Origin: Candidatus Aquidulcis sp.
Lineage (GTDB): Bacteria; Chloroflexota; Anaerolineae; Anaerolineales; E44-bin32
Direction of reading: 5' to 3'
Assembly: GCA_020723365.1 (NCBI GenBank)
Contig: DYJB01000009.1
Coordinates: forward strand, 1 to 36,024
Length of the DNA stretch: 36,024 nt
Positions 9,311-15,963 of this stretch are shown here, in pieces. Under the pieces are notes generated by a model. That model was given only the letters and a program-made list of their open reading frames with translations. It ran no database searches and was not told the DNA's origin. Numbering within the stretch: the stretch's first letter is position 1; the number at the start of each line of letters is the position of its first letter. Made by a program: the position numbers and the translations under genes.

Positions 9311-10363
9311 TCAGGGTGCGGCGGCGGAGGCAGACAGGGCGCAGCGGAAGCCCAGGTCGCTGCGCGTGCTGTCCGGAGCCTGGTAGTGCCGGTTGGCCGA
9401 GCGGGCGTAGACCAGGGAGCGAACATGCACACCGTCGGACCACGAAGCGCCGCGTACGACGCGCCACGTGCCATCCTGCGGGCCGGCCGGATTGCGCAAG
9501 GGGGACTCCCGATAGGCCGCAGCAGCGTACCAGTCGGCGGTCCACTCCCAGACGTTGCCGGCCATGTCGAGCGCCTGAAAAGGACTGGCGCCTTTGGGGT
9601 AGCTGCCGACCGGCGCCGTCTCCGCATAGCCGTCGTCGATGTTCGGAACGTGCCAGCTGAACGCGCAGCGCTCGTCGCAGAAGTTGAGTTTCTCCGGATC
9701 CGCTACGCCGATCCACTCCCAGGGGAAGCGGCGGGCATCGGTGCCCCGGGAGGCCTTTTCCCATTCGGCTTCCGTCGGCAGCCGGCGGCCGGCCCAGGTG
9801 CAGTAGGCCGATGCCTGGTCCCAGCTGACGTTGACAACCGGGTAGTCGTCGTAGGCCGGGTCGCCGAAGTAGGGGTGGGGTGAGTAGGGGGCGAAGGCCG
9901 ACGGGGGCGGGGTGCAGGCGCCGGCTTGCACGCAGGTGGCATACATGCCGTTGGTGACTTCCGTCTGATCGATCCAGTAGCCGTCCAGGAAGACGCGCCG
10001 CAGCGGGATCTCGTCGGGCTCGGCGTAGGCGTCGTCGGCGCCTGAGCCCATCCAGAATCCACCCTCCGGGATGCCGAGCAGAGTCATGCCGTCGGAAGGT
10101 GATACCCAGGTCAGGCGCTCGGCGCGCAGCACGGGCAGGGGTCCGGAATCGACGGGCGTGCGCGTGGGCCGCGGAGCGGGCGTTGGCGTGACGTCTGGCG
10201 TGATCCAGTGCAGGGGCCGGGTGGCCAGCACGAAGGGCGTCGGCGTCGTCGTCGGCGCGGGGGCCTGGGGCGTGGCCGCCACCGCCGGGGGCGAGGCCGG
10301 GGCGCAGCCCGCCAGCACGCCGCTCAGGGCGGCGATCAGGAGGATCGGTCGCCGGGTGTCCAT
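9311..10363 (-). CDS. SUMF1/FGE-sulfatase-domain lipoprotein
   Basis: A 350-residue lipoprotein: the signal ends L-A-G-C20, then a Thr/Pro-rich linker (about 21-75), then a formylglycine-generating-enzyme-like domain to the C-terminus. Landmarks are G-G-F-W-M-G-S, D-Q-T-E-V-T-N, V-S-W-D-Q-A-x-A-Y-C-x-W-A-G-R-R-L-P-T-E-A-E-W-E, D-M-A-G-N-V-W-E-W, W-R-V-V-R-G-A-S-W and G-F-R-C-A. The paired cysteines that bind copper in true formylglycine-generating enzymes are not seen in the corresponding place (R-S-L-V-Y-A-R-S-A-N-R). A surface binding or other modifying role is therefore more likely than sulfatase activation, and no sulfatase gene is nearby. ATG 10363 is chosen because the signal peptide starts there. 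Confidence 0.88.
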   Translation of the reverse strand: MDTRRPILLIAALSGVLAGCAPASPPAVAATPQAPAPTTTPTPFVLATRPLHWITPDVTPTPAPRPTRTPVDSGPLPVLRAERLTWVSPSDGMTLLGIPEGGFWMGSGADDAYAEPDEIPLRRVFLDGYWIDQTEVTNGMYATCVQAGACTPPPSAFAPYSPHPYFGDPAYDDYPVVNVSWDQASAYCTWAGRRLPTEAEWEKASRGTDARRFPWEWIGVADPEKLNFCDERCAFSWHVPNIDDGYAETAPVGSYPKGASPFQALDMAGNVWEWTADWYAAAAYRESPLRNPAGPQDGTWRVVRGASWSDGVHVRSLVYARSANRHYQAPDSTRSDLGFRCALSASAAAP

Positions 10364-10376
10364 GCTGTGGGGGCAG

Positions 10377-10382
10377 AGTGTA
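10377..10382 (-). promoter_or_regulatory. Candidate -10 box (TACACT) for the SUMF1-domain gene
   Basis: On the minus strand TACACT, preceded by TGC, lies 13 nt before ATG 10363. Transcription would start about 6 nt before the start codon, leaving almost no leader and no ribosome binding site. No good -35 is seen; the preceding TG may make it an extended -10. Confidence 0.45.
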
Positions 10383-10422
10383 GCACCATGTGCGCCGTGT
10401 CCGCGGCCCAGCAGACCTGAGC

Positions 10423-10451
10423 TTGCCCCGCGCGCGAGGCGGTAGTAGGAT
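10423..10451 (+). promoter_or_regulatory. Promoter TTGCCC-N17-TAGGAT, leaderless type
   Basis: TTGCCC at 10423-10428 and TAGGAT at 10446-10451 are 17 nt apart. The -10 box ends 7 nt before ATG 10459, so the predicted transcript start falls on the A of the start codon. No Shine-Dalgarno sequence is present. Confidence 0.65.
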
Positions 10452-10458
10452 GCGCAGC

Positions 10459-10887
10459 ATGGGCCGCACATACCGGAGCGCGCACACCACTCGCCGGCTC
10501 CTCCTCCTCCTTCTTCTCCTTGGCGATGCGCTTGTCGTACTCCTGACGTCGCTGGCCGGGTTCGCGCAGCACGGGGAGCTGATGACGGCCGGCGCGGGCC
10601 GTGTGGCGGCGACGGCTGTGCCCTTCACCCTGGCCTGGTTGCTGACAGCGCTGTGGCTCGGGTGCTTCGATCTTGATCGAATGGCGCGCCTGTCGTACCT
10701 GTGGCGCGTGCCCGCCGCTGCCGTGTTGGCCGCCCCCCTCGGTGCTGTGCTGCGCGGCCTGTGGCTGCAAGCGCCGGTCCTCCCGATCTTCGCCGTCGTC
10801 ATGGCGGCCGTCCTGGGCGCCGCCATGCTGGCGTGGCGCGTGCTGGCCGCCAGGCTGCTGCGGTTCTCGATTCCCGCGGCGGGCTGA
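10459..10887 (+). CDS. DUF3054-like small integral membrane protein
   Basis: The 142-residue protein has a basic start, then R-R-L-L-L-L-L-L-L-L-G-D-A-L-V-V-L-L and about four membrane segments. The G-D-A motif in the first helix, and A-W-L-L-T-A-L-W-L-G-C-F at about residues 58-69, match the pattern of the DUF3054 family of unknown function. An upstream in-frame ATG at 10450 overlaps the -10 box, so 10459 is favoured as a leaderless start. No function is proposed. The gene is divergent from the SUMF1-domain lipoprotein. Confidence 0.75.
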   Translation: MGRTYRSAHTTRRLLLLLLLLGDALVVLLTSLAGFAQHGELMTAGAGRVAATAVPFTLAWLLTALWLGCFDLDRMARLSYLWRVPAAAVLAAPLGAVLRGLWLQAPVLPIFAVVMAAVLGAAMLAWRVLAARLLRFSIPAAG

Positions 10888-11037
10888 ATCGACTTCGTTC
10901 CGCGCCACACCCGTACGTGCCCGGCTACCTTGAGGCAGCGATATCGCCCAAGGGGCCAAGCGCCTGCGCGCCAGTGTCTGCATGGCCGCCGCCCGGCGGC
11001 GGCGTGACCGCCGGAGGAGAGGAGACGAACAGCGCCC

Positions 11038-12312
11038 ATGGCCTCTCACGGCGCGGACATCGGCCTGCTGACCTACGGCACACGCGGCGACGTTGAACCG
11101 TTCCTGGCGCTAGCGGCCGCATTGCAGCGCGCCGGCCACCGCCCGCGCCTGGCGGCGCCCGGCACGTATGCCTCGCTGGCCGCCGCCCACCGGATACCGT
11201 TCCATCCACTCCCGGGCGACCTGCCGGCCCTGGCGCACGACATGGTCACGCGGGCTGGCACCAACGGCCTGCGCACCGTGCTGGAGATCGCACGCTTCAT
11301 CGAGCCGCTGGCCGTCCAGGCCTTCCGCTCGATGCATGCCTGGTCAGCCGGCGCCGACCTAATCGTCCATTCCTTCCTGACGACGCGGGCAGGCTTCGAA
11401 CTGGCGCAGGAACGCGGCATCCCGTCGCTCTCGGCGCAGTTCTTTCCGGCCTTCGCTCCGACGGCGGCGTTTCCAGCCCCCATCTTTCCGGACCTGCCCC
11501 TGGGAGGCCTGTACCGCCGGTTGACGCACGAGTTCGTCGTGCAGATCTTCCGGCGCGGGGGCGACTTGATCTACCGCCGTGTGCGCCGTGCCGATCCGTC
11601 GCTGCCGCGCCTGGGGCCCTGGCCTTTCCAGGCCGAACCGGCCTTCCGGCCGCTGATCCTGTTCGCCTTCAGCCGGCACGTAGTCCCTGCCGCGCCGGAG
11701 TGGTCGGGGATCGCCGATGTGACGGGCTACTGGCTGCCGGGGATCCCTCCCGGGTGGTCACCACCGCTCGAGCTACAACGCTTTCTGGACGGCGAGCCGC
11801 CGGTGTACATCGGCCTGGGCAGCGGCAGCGCCGCCGGACGAGGCGCCTGGGTCGACGTCGCCGCAGCGGCACTGCAGCGGCTCGGAGCCCGCGGCGTGCT
11901 CGACCTGGGGGCTGGCGATCACCCGGGGCCGCGCCTGCCGTCGTCGATCCTGCCTGTGCGCGACCTCGCGCATGCCTGGTTGTTCCCCCGCATGGCCGCG
12001 CTCGTGCATCACGGCGGGGCGGGGACGACCGGCGCCGGGCTCACCGCCGGCAAGCCCACGGTTGTGATCCCCACGTCCTCGGACCAACCCTTCTGGGGGC
12101 GGCGTGTGCACGCCCTCGGCGTCGGGCCGGCGCCGATCCCCATCCGCCGTCTGACCGCAGAGGCCCTGACACGCGCCCTGGCCACCGTCCTGAGCGACAC
12201 GGGTGTGCGTGCTCGGGCTATCGAACTGGGAAAACAGCTGCGCGCCGAAGATGGCGTCGGGGCCGCCGTCGATCGAATCGTCAGCTTCCTGGGAAGCCAA
12301 CCCACCACCTGA
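11038..12312 (+). CDS. UDP-glycosyltransferase (GT1, sterol/vancosaminyl-transferase-like)
   Basis: A 424-residue GT-B glycosyltransferase. The N-terminal domain begins I-G-L-L-T-Y-G-T-R-G-D-V-E-P-F-L-A-L-A, the glycine-rich start shared by sterol glucosyltransferases and antibiotic glycosyltransferases. The C-terminal nucleotide-sugar domain has Y-I-G-L-G-S-G-S and H324-HGGAGTTGAG334, with P-x-S-S-D-Q-P-F-W just after it; the His-Gly block and the D-Q pair are donor contacts in the family. It probably glycosylates a lipid or natural product; the acceptor is unknown. A purine-rich GGAGGAGAGGAG lies 16-27 nt upstream, a little far for a normal ribosome binding site. The stop codon lies inside a hairpin repeat (12306-12338), and the protein ends Q-P-T-T. 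Confidence 0.9.
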   Translation: MASHGADIGLLTYGTRGDVEPFLALAAALQRAGHRPRLAAPGTYASLAAAHRIPFHPLPGDLPALAHDMVTRAGTNGLRTVLEIARFIEPLAVQAFRSMHAWSAGADLIVHSFLTTRAGFELAQERGIPSLSAQFFPAFAPTAAFPAPIFPDLPLGGLYRRLTHEFVVQIFRRGGDLIYRRVRRADPSLPRLGPWPFQAEPAFRPLILFAFSRHVVPAAPEWSGIADVTGYWLPGIPPGWSPPLELQRFLDGEPPVYIGLGSGSAAGRGAWVDVAAAALQRLGARGVLDLGAGDHPGPRLPSSILPVRDLAHAWLFPRMAALVHHGGAGTTGAGLTAGKPTVVIPTSSDQPFWGRRVHALGVGPAPIPIRRLTAEALTRALATVLSDTGVRARAIELGKQLRAEDGVGAAVDRIVSFLGSQPTT

Positions 12313-12338
12313 CAGGTGGCGTTGCCACCTGTCAGGTG
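12306..12338 (+). terminator. Hairpin repeat overlapping the glycosyltransferase stop codon (copy 1)
   Basis: A perfect 15-bp inverted repeat, CACCTGACAGGTGGC / GCCACCTGTCAGGTG, with a 3-nt loop GTT. The TGA stop (12310-12312) is part of the left arm. No T-tract follows. Each arm is itself a near-palindrome around TGACA/TGTCA. A related element ends the next gene (12926-12974). Confidence 0.75.
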
Positions 12339-12466
12339 ATGGATCTCGGGTGTGCGCTTGCCGTCTCAGCCTGGTGTTCGCCGCGTGTGGGGCCGGACAC
12401 GCGCACCGGCTCCGTGTACTGAGCTCGGCGGTGCGGGGTGTGAGTTGCAGGAGGAGGGCGAAACGC

Positions 12467-12940
12467 ATGAAGATCAGCGTCACGTCAACCATCCACATCG
12501 ACCGCTCACCCGAGGAGATCATGGCCGTAATCCTCGATCCGGCGCAGGCCGTCCACTGGACGTCGGACCTCGAACGCTTCGAGGTCGTCTCGGGGGAGCC
12601 GGGCGACGTGGGCTCGATGGCGCGGCTGCACTACCGCGAGGGCGGGCGTGCCTATGTCATGGACGACACGCTGCTCGAGGCCGATCCCCTGCGCCGCTAC
12701 GTATCCCAGGTCAGCGGGGAGGCGCTGAGCGCGCTAGTTGAGACCAGCCTCGCTCGTGAGCAGGGTGGCGGCACGCGGGTCGCCGTTCGCTGGACCGGCG
12801 AAGGCAAGCCGCTCTTCCTCCGCCTGCTGCTGCCGTTGATGCGCCGGTCGATCGCCCGCCAGGCACAGGCGGACCTTGTGAAGCTCAAGCGCCTGGTCGA
12901 AGCCCGAGGCGTGGGGGAGGCTGCTCCACCCACGACGTGA
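12467..12940 (+). CDS. SRPBCC-family (polyketide cyclase/dehydrase-like) protein
   Basis: The 157-residue protein begins M-K-I-S-V-T-S-T-I-H-I-D-R-S-P-E-E-I-M-A-V-I-L-D-P, the usual first strand and helix of the START/SRPBCC hydrophobic-pocket fold. It ends in a long amphipathic helix (A-Q-A-D-L-V-K-L-K-R-L-V-E). Members bind lipids, polyketides or other small hydrophobic ligands, or act as cyclases; nothing here fixes the ligand. ATG 12467 is supported by GGAGGAGGG about 8 nt upstream. It follows the glycosyltransferase in the same direction, separated by the copy-1 hairpin. Like that gene, it ends inside a hairpin repeat, giving the C-terminus P-P-T-T. Confidence 0.8.
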   Translation: MKISVTSTIHIDRSPEEIMAVILDPAQAVHWTSDLERFEVVSGEPGDVGSMARLHYREGGRAYVMDDTLLEADPLRRYVSQVSGEALSALVETSLAREQGGGTRVAVRWTGEGKPLFLRLLLPLMRRSIARQAQADLVKLKRLVEARGVGEAAPPTT

Positions 12941-12974
12941 CACGTGCCGCCGGCACGGGTCACGTCGTGGGTGG
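12926..12974 (+). terminator. Hairpin repeat overlapping the SRPBCC gene stop codon (copy 2)
   Basis: A 23-bp stem with one A/G mismatch: arms 12926-12948 and 12952-12974, loop GCC. The TGA stop (12938-12940) lies in the left arm inside ACGTGACACGTG. It aligns with copy 1 as CCCACSACSTGACASGTGSC (S = C or G), with C/G swaps that keep pairing. No T-tract follows. Confidence 0.8.
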
Positions 12975-12985
12975 CCTTCGTCTTC

Positions 12986-13014
12986 TTGCCATCCCCGAAT
13001 CGCCGCGCTATGAT
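12986..13014 (+). promoter_or_regulatory. Promoter TTGCCA-N17-TATGAT for the ECF sigma operon, near-leaderless
   Basis: TTGCCA (12986-12991) and TATGAT (13009-13014) are spaced by 17 nt, close to the housekeeping consensus. The -10 box ends 8 nt before ATG 13023, so the mRNA should begin at or within a few bases of the start codon. There is no ribosome binding site. It starts 12 nt after the copy-2 hairpin. Confidence 0.75.
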
Positions 13015-13022
13015 GAACGCCT

Positions 13023-13637
13023 ATGGATGAAGCGGAACTGCTGCGCCAGGCGCAGCACGGGGATCTGGACGCCTTCAACACCGTCGTGCTGGCGCACCAG
13101 ACGCGCGCCTACAACGTCGCCCTGCGCGTCCTGGGCGACGGTGAGGCGGCCGCCGACGCCACCCAGGACGCCTTCATTTCAGCCTACCGCAACCTGCGCT
13201 CCTATCGCGGCGGTTCGTTCCGCGCCTGGCTGCTGCGCATCGTCACCAATGCCTGCTATGACGAACTCCGCCGACGCAAGCGCCGGCCGGCCACCTCGCT
13301 GGAGGAGCTGGCGCCCGAGACCGAGGACGGCGAACCGGAGGTCGAGGCCTGGCTGGCCACTCGGGCCGATGGTCCGGAGCGGCTGAGCGAACGCGGAGAG
13401 CTCGTGGCAGCCATCCAGGATTGCCTCGACCGGCTGCCGGACGAGTTCCGCATCGTGGCCGTCCTGGCGGATGTGCAGGGATGCGGCTACGACGAAGTGG
13501 CACAGGCGATCGGTAAGCCTCTGGGGACGGTCAAGAGCCGCCTGGCGAGAGCCCGGGCCCGGCTGCGGGACTGCCTGCAGCGGCACGGGGAACTCCTGCC
13601 GGCGGCGTTTCGTCTACAGGGTGAGGTCCCATCATGA
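13023..13637 (+). CDS. ECF-family RNA polymerase sigma factor
   Basis: The 204-residue protein has sigma region 2 at about 20-88 (A-D-A-T-Q-D-A-F-I-S-A-Y-R, then G-S-F-R-A-W-L-L-R-I-V-T-N-A-C-Y-D-E-L-R-R) and region 4 at about 127-182. The latter has a helix-turn-helix, G-Y-D-E-V-A-Q-A-I-G-K-P-L-G-T-V-K-S-R-L-A-R-A-R. Regions 1 and 3 are absent, as in the ECF class. It would direct RNA polymerase to a dedicated promoter set when released by the anti-sigma factor encoded next, with which it overlaps by 4 nt. Its own promoter looks like a housekeeping one, so autoregulation is not evident from this site. Confidence 0.93.
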   Translation: MDEAELLRQAQHGDLDAFNTVVLAHQTRAYNVALRVLGDGEAAADATQDAFISAYRNLRSYRGGSFRAWLLRIVTNACYDELRRRKRRPATSLEELAPETEDGEPEVEAWLATRADGPERLSERGELVAAIQDCLDRLPDEFRIVAVLADVQGCGYDEVAQAIGKPLGTVKSRLARARARLRDCLQRHGELLPAAFRLQGEVPS

Positions 13638-14602
13638 CCCGCCTGAACCGCCTCCCGCCGCGCGACCTGGAAGCCCTGTCGGCCTACGCCGACGGACGGC
13701 TGTCGCCGGCCGAGCGCCAGGCCCTGGATGCCCGGCTGGGGAGCGACACGGAGCTTCGCGCCGCGCTGGACCAGATCCGGGCGACAGCCTCTCTCCTGCG
13801 TGCGCTCCCGAGTATCCGCCCCCCGCGTTCCTTCGTCCTGTCTCCCGAGATGGCCGGCGTGCGCCGCCGCGGCCTGGGCTACCCCGCGCTCCAGCTGGCG
13901 ACCGCCATGGCAACGCTTGGGTTCATCGTCACCCTGGGCGTCGATCTGTTCTCGTTCTCGGTTGCGCCGTCAGCATTGCGTGCCGCCGCGCCGGCCGAGG
14001 AAATGGCGCTCGAGGCTCCTGCCGCGCAGGCCCTGCCCCCCAGCGATGCGGCAGGGGCGGCCGTGCCCGAAGCCGGGGCAGCCATGGAGGCGGTGTCGAC
14101 CCCCGAGCCTGGGGCCCAGGCGCAGATGGACGCTCTGCAGGCCACACTCCCCCCAGCCCCGACAGCCACGGCGCCTCTGGCGCCGACCGAGAGTGCAGAC
14201 CGGGCGGCGCCTGCTCTCGAGGCCGGCAGCTTGACGGCTGCCCCGACGGCCGAGGGTGCCTCGCCGCCTCCGACGGTTGAGAGCGGCGCGATGACCGCCC
14301 CCGCCTGCGAGGCCTGCGGAGGCGAGCAGCCGCTGCCGCCCGAGACGCAGTCTGAGAAGACCGCCGGCGAGCAGGCAACGCCCTCCGCCGAGGCGTCGAT
14401 CGAATCATCCGCCGCACTCGGCGTGGAAGGCGAAACCGTGACCCCGGAGGCCTACGCACTGCAGGCGCCGCCTCCCTTGGAGCCTGCGCCTGAGCTCCCT
14501 CCGGCGGGCCTCCCCTGGCTGCGCTGGGTGGAGATCGCATTGGCGTCGACGGCGATCCTGCTGGCCGGCCTGACCATCTGGGCGCGCGCCAAATCGCAAT
14601 GA
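13634..14602 (+). CDS. Membrane anti-sigma factor, non-zinc type, with Ala/Pro/Glu-rich loop
   Basis: The 322-residue protein starts with a short helical anti-sigma-like domain (L-S-A-Y-A-D-G-R-L-S-P-A-E-R-Q-A-L-D, about 14-55). It lacks the HxxxCxxC zinc motif of the common ZAS class. A hydrophobic segment lies at about 86-108 and a second at about 297-317. Between them is about 190 residues of Ala/Pro/Glu/Thr-rich low-complexity sequence containing one C-E-A-C-G-G. The likely topology is a cytoplasmic N-terminus, an external disordered loop and a short cytoplasmic tail. The position directly after the ECF gene with an ATGA overlap is the main evidence for the anti-sigma role. It also overlaps the next gene by 4 nt. 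Confidence 0.75.
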   Translation: MTRLNRLPPRDLEALSAYADGRLSPAERQALDARLGSDTELRAALDQIRATASLLRALPSIRPPRSFVLSPEMAGVRRRGLGYPALQLATAMATLGFIVTLGVDLFSFSVAPSALRAAAPAEEMALEAPAAQALPPSDAAGAAVPEAGAAMEAVSTPEPGAQAQMDALQATLPPAPTATAPLAPTESADRAAPALEAGSLTAAPTAEGASPPPTVESGAMTAPACEACGGEQPLPPETQSEKTAGEQATPSAEASIESSAALGVEGETVTPEAYALQAPPPLEPAPELPPAGLPWLRWVEIALASTAILLAGLTIWARAKSQ

Positions 14603-15114
14603 GCGAAGCCCTCCCGGCCATCCACTGCCTGCGCTGCGGGATGCGCATGGAGTCCCGGCAGGCCTATGGAGGCTTGCGCCCCGTCTGTCCGGCATGCGGC
14701 CACGTGCACTTTGAGGATCCCAAGGTGGCGGCGGCAGCGCTGGTCGAGCGCGATGGGCGCCTGCTGCTGGTGCGCCGGGCCAACAACCCGGCCCGCGGTC
14801 AGTGGACGCTGCCGGCCGGCTTCGTCGACGCCGATGAGGACCCGCAAGCGGCCGCCGCCCGTGAGTGCTTGGAGGAAACCGGCCTGGAAGTGCGCGTCAC
14901 CCGCCTGCTGGATGTGATCGCCGGGCGGGAGCACCCGCGCGGCGCCTCGATCGTCATCGTCTACCTGGCCGAAGCCGCGGGTGGAGAATTGAAGGCCGGC
15001 GATGACGCCGATGAGGTGGCCTTCTTCCCGGCCGACGGGCTCCCGGCGCTCGCTTTCCGCGCCACGCGCCAGGCGGTCCAGCGCTGGGCGGACGGCCGCC
15101 GGTCGATGCTATAA
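14599..15114 (+). CDS. Nudix hydrolase with N-terminal zinc ribbon
   Basis: The 171-residue protein has a zinc ribbon, C10-x2-C13 and C30-P-A-C33, followed by a Nudix domain. The Nudix box begins at G74 and is complete: E80, then R88-E89, E92-E93 and G95 fit GX5EX7REUXEEXGU. Ribbon plus Nudix is the layout of NADH pyrophosphatase-like and ADP-ribose pyrophosphatase-like enzymes, which hydrolyse nucleoside diphosphate linkages with divalent metal. The NudC substrate motif SQPWPFPxS is not seen, so the substrate is open. It starts within the last codons of the anti-sigma gene (ATGA), so it belongs to the sigma operon. Confidence 0.88.
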   Translation: MSEALPAIHCLRCGMRMESRQAYGGLRPVCPACGHVHFEDPKVAAAALVERDGRLLLVRRANNPARGQWTLPAGFVDADEDPQAAAARECLEETGLEVRVTRLLDVIAGREHPRGASIVIVYLAEAAGGELKAGDDADEVAFFPADGLPALAFRATRQAVQRWADGRRSML

Positions 15115-15115
15115 T
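15110..15115 (+). promoter_or_regulatory. Candidate -10 box (TATAAT) for trmD
   Basis: A perfect TATAAT overlaps the stop codon region of the Nudix gene. Transcription would start near 15122, giving a C-rich leader of about 70 nt with a small hairpin (CGGACG/CGTCCG, 15143-15160). No good -35 hexamer is seen, and no Shine-Dalgarno sequence precedes trmD. Confidence 0.55.
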
Positions 15116-15191
15116 CGCCCGACGTTCAGGTCCCGACGCTCCCGGACGCACTCCCGTCCGCCGACCCCACGTCGCGACCCCAACGACCCCA

Positions 15192-15953
15192 ATGCGGTTC
15201 GATGTCTTCACGCTGATCCCCGACGCCGTCCAGGCCTACCTATCGTCGAGCATCCTCGGCCGGGCGCAGGCGCGCGGCACGATCCGGATCGAGCTCCACA
15301 ACCTGCGTCAGTACACGCATGACCGCCATCGCACGACGGACGACATGCCCTACGGGGGCGGCGGCGGGATGGTGATGAAGCCTGAGCCGGTCTTCGAGGC
15401 GGTGGAAAACGTCCTGGGCCCGGACCTTGGATCGGTCCCGGTCATCCTCCTTACGCCGCAAGGGCACGTCTTCGATCAACGTCTGGCAGCCGGCCTGGCG
15501 GCCTACCCACGCCTGGCGCTGCTGTGCGGGCGCTACGAGGGTGTGGACGAGCGCATTCGGCAGCATCTGGCCTCGCTCGAGATCTCGATCGGCGACTACG
15601 TCCTGACGGGCGGCGAGATCCCGGCTCTGGCCATCATCGACGCTGTCGCTCGCCTGCTCCCCGGCGTGCTGGGTGATGAAGGGGCCGCCGCCGATGACTC
15701 GCACGCCACCGGCCTGCTCGAGTATCCTCACTACACGCGTCCGGCCGACTTCCGCGGCTGGAGCGTTCCCGAAGTGCTGACCAGCGGGGATCACGCCCGC
15801 GTCGCCGCCTGGCGGCGCGAGCAGAGCCTGCGCCGCACGCTCGAGCGCCGGCCGGACCTGATCGCGCACGCCCCCCTGTCGGCCAGCGATCGGCAGGTCC
15901 TCGCCCGCCTGGCCGCCGAGACGCGCACCAAGCCCACCGATGCACGTGACTAG
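15192..15953 (+). CDS. trmD: tRNA (guanine-N1-)-methyltransferase TrmD
   Basis: The 253-residue protein is a typical TrmD, which makes m1G37 in tRNAs read by CNN/UNN-type codons and prevents frameshifting. Seen directly are [10 protein letters not shown] at the start, M52[11 protein letters not shown], the SAM-binding knot segments L-L-T-P-Q-G and C112-G-R-Y-E-G-V-D-E-R, I133-G-D-Y-V-L-T-G-G-E, and [13 protein letters not shown] in the tRNA-recognition part. Length is normal. Start ATG 15192 has no ribosome binding site in its C-rich leader. It is not in the usual rpsP-rimM-trmD-rplS cluster here. Confidence 0.97.
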   Translation: MRFDVFTLIPDAVQAYLSSSILGRAQARGTIRIELHNLRQYTHDRHRTTDDMPYGGGGGMVMKPEPVFEAVENVLGPDLGSVPVILLTPQGHVFDQRLAAGLAAYPRLALLCGRYEGVDERIRQHLASLEISIGDYVLTGGEIPALAIIDAVARLLPGVLGDEGAAADDSHATGLLEYPHYTRPADFRGWSVPEVLTSGDHARVAAWRREQSLRRTLERRPDLIAHAPLSASDRQVLARLAAETRTKPTDARD

Positions 15954-15963
15954 GAGCGTTCGC

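Noticed and set aside
9240-11039. 599-codon minus-strand open frame over the SUMF1 and DUF3054-like genes
   Set aside because: It is Arg/Pro-rich throughout and conflicts with the well-supported SUMF1 frame.
14281-14340. CEACGG in the anti-sigma loop as a zinc motif
   Set aside because: It lies in the external low-complexity loop far from the N-terminal sigma-binding region and lacks the histidine of the ZAS motif.
15940-15963. ATG 15940 as the SBP1 start
   Set aside because: ATG 15964 gives a proper lipoprotein signal and has AGGAG at the right distance. The upstream ATG lies inside trmD.
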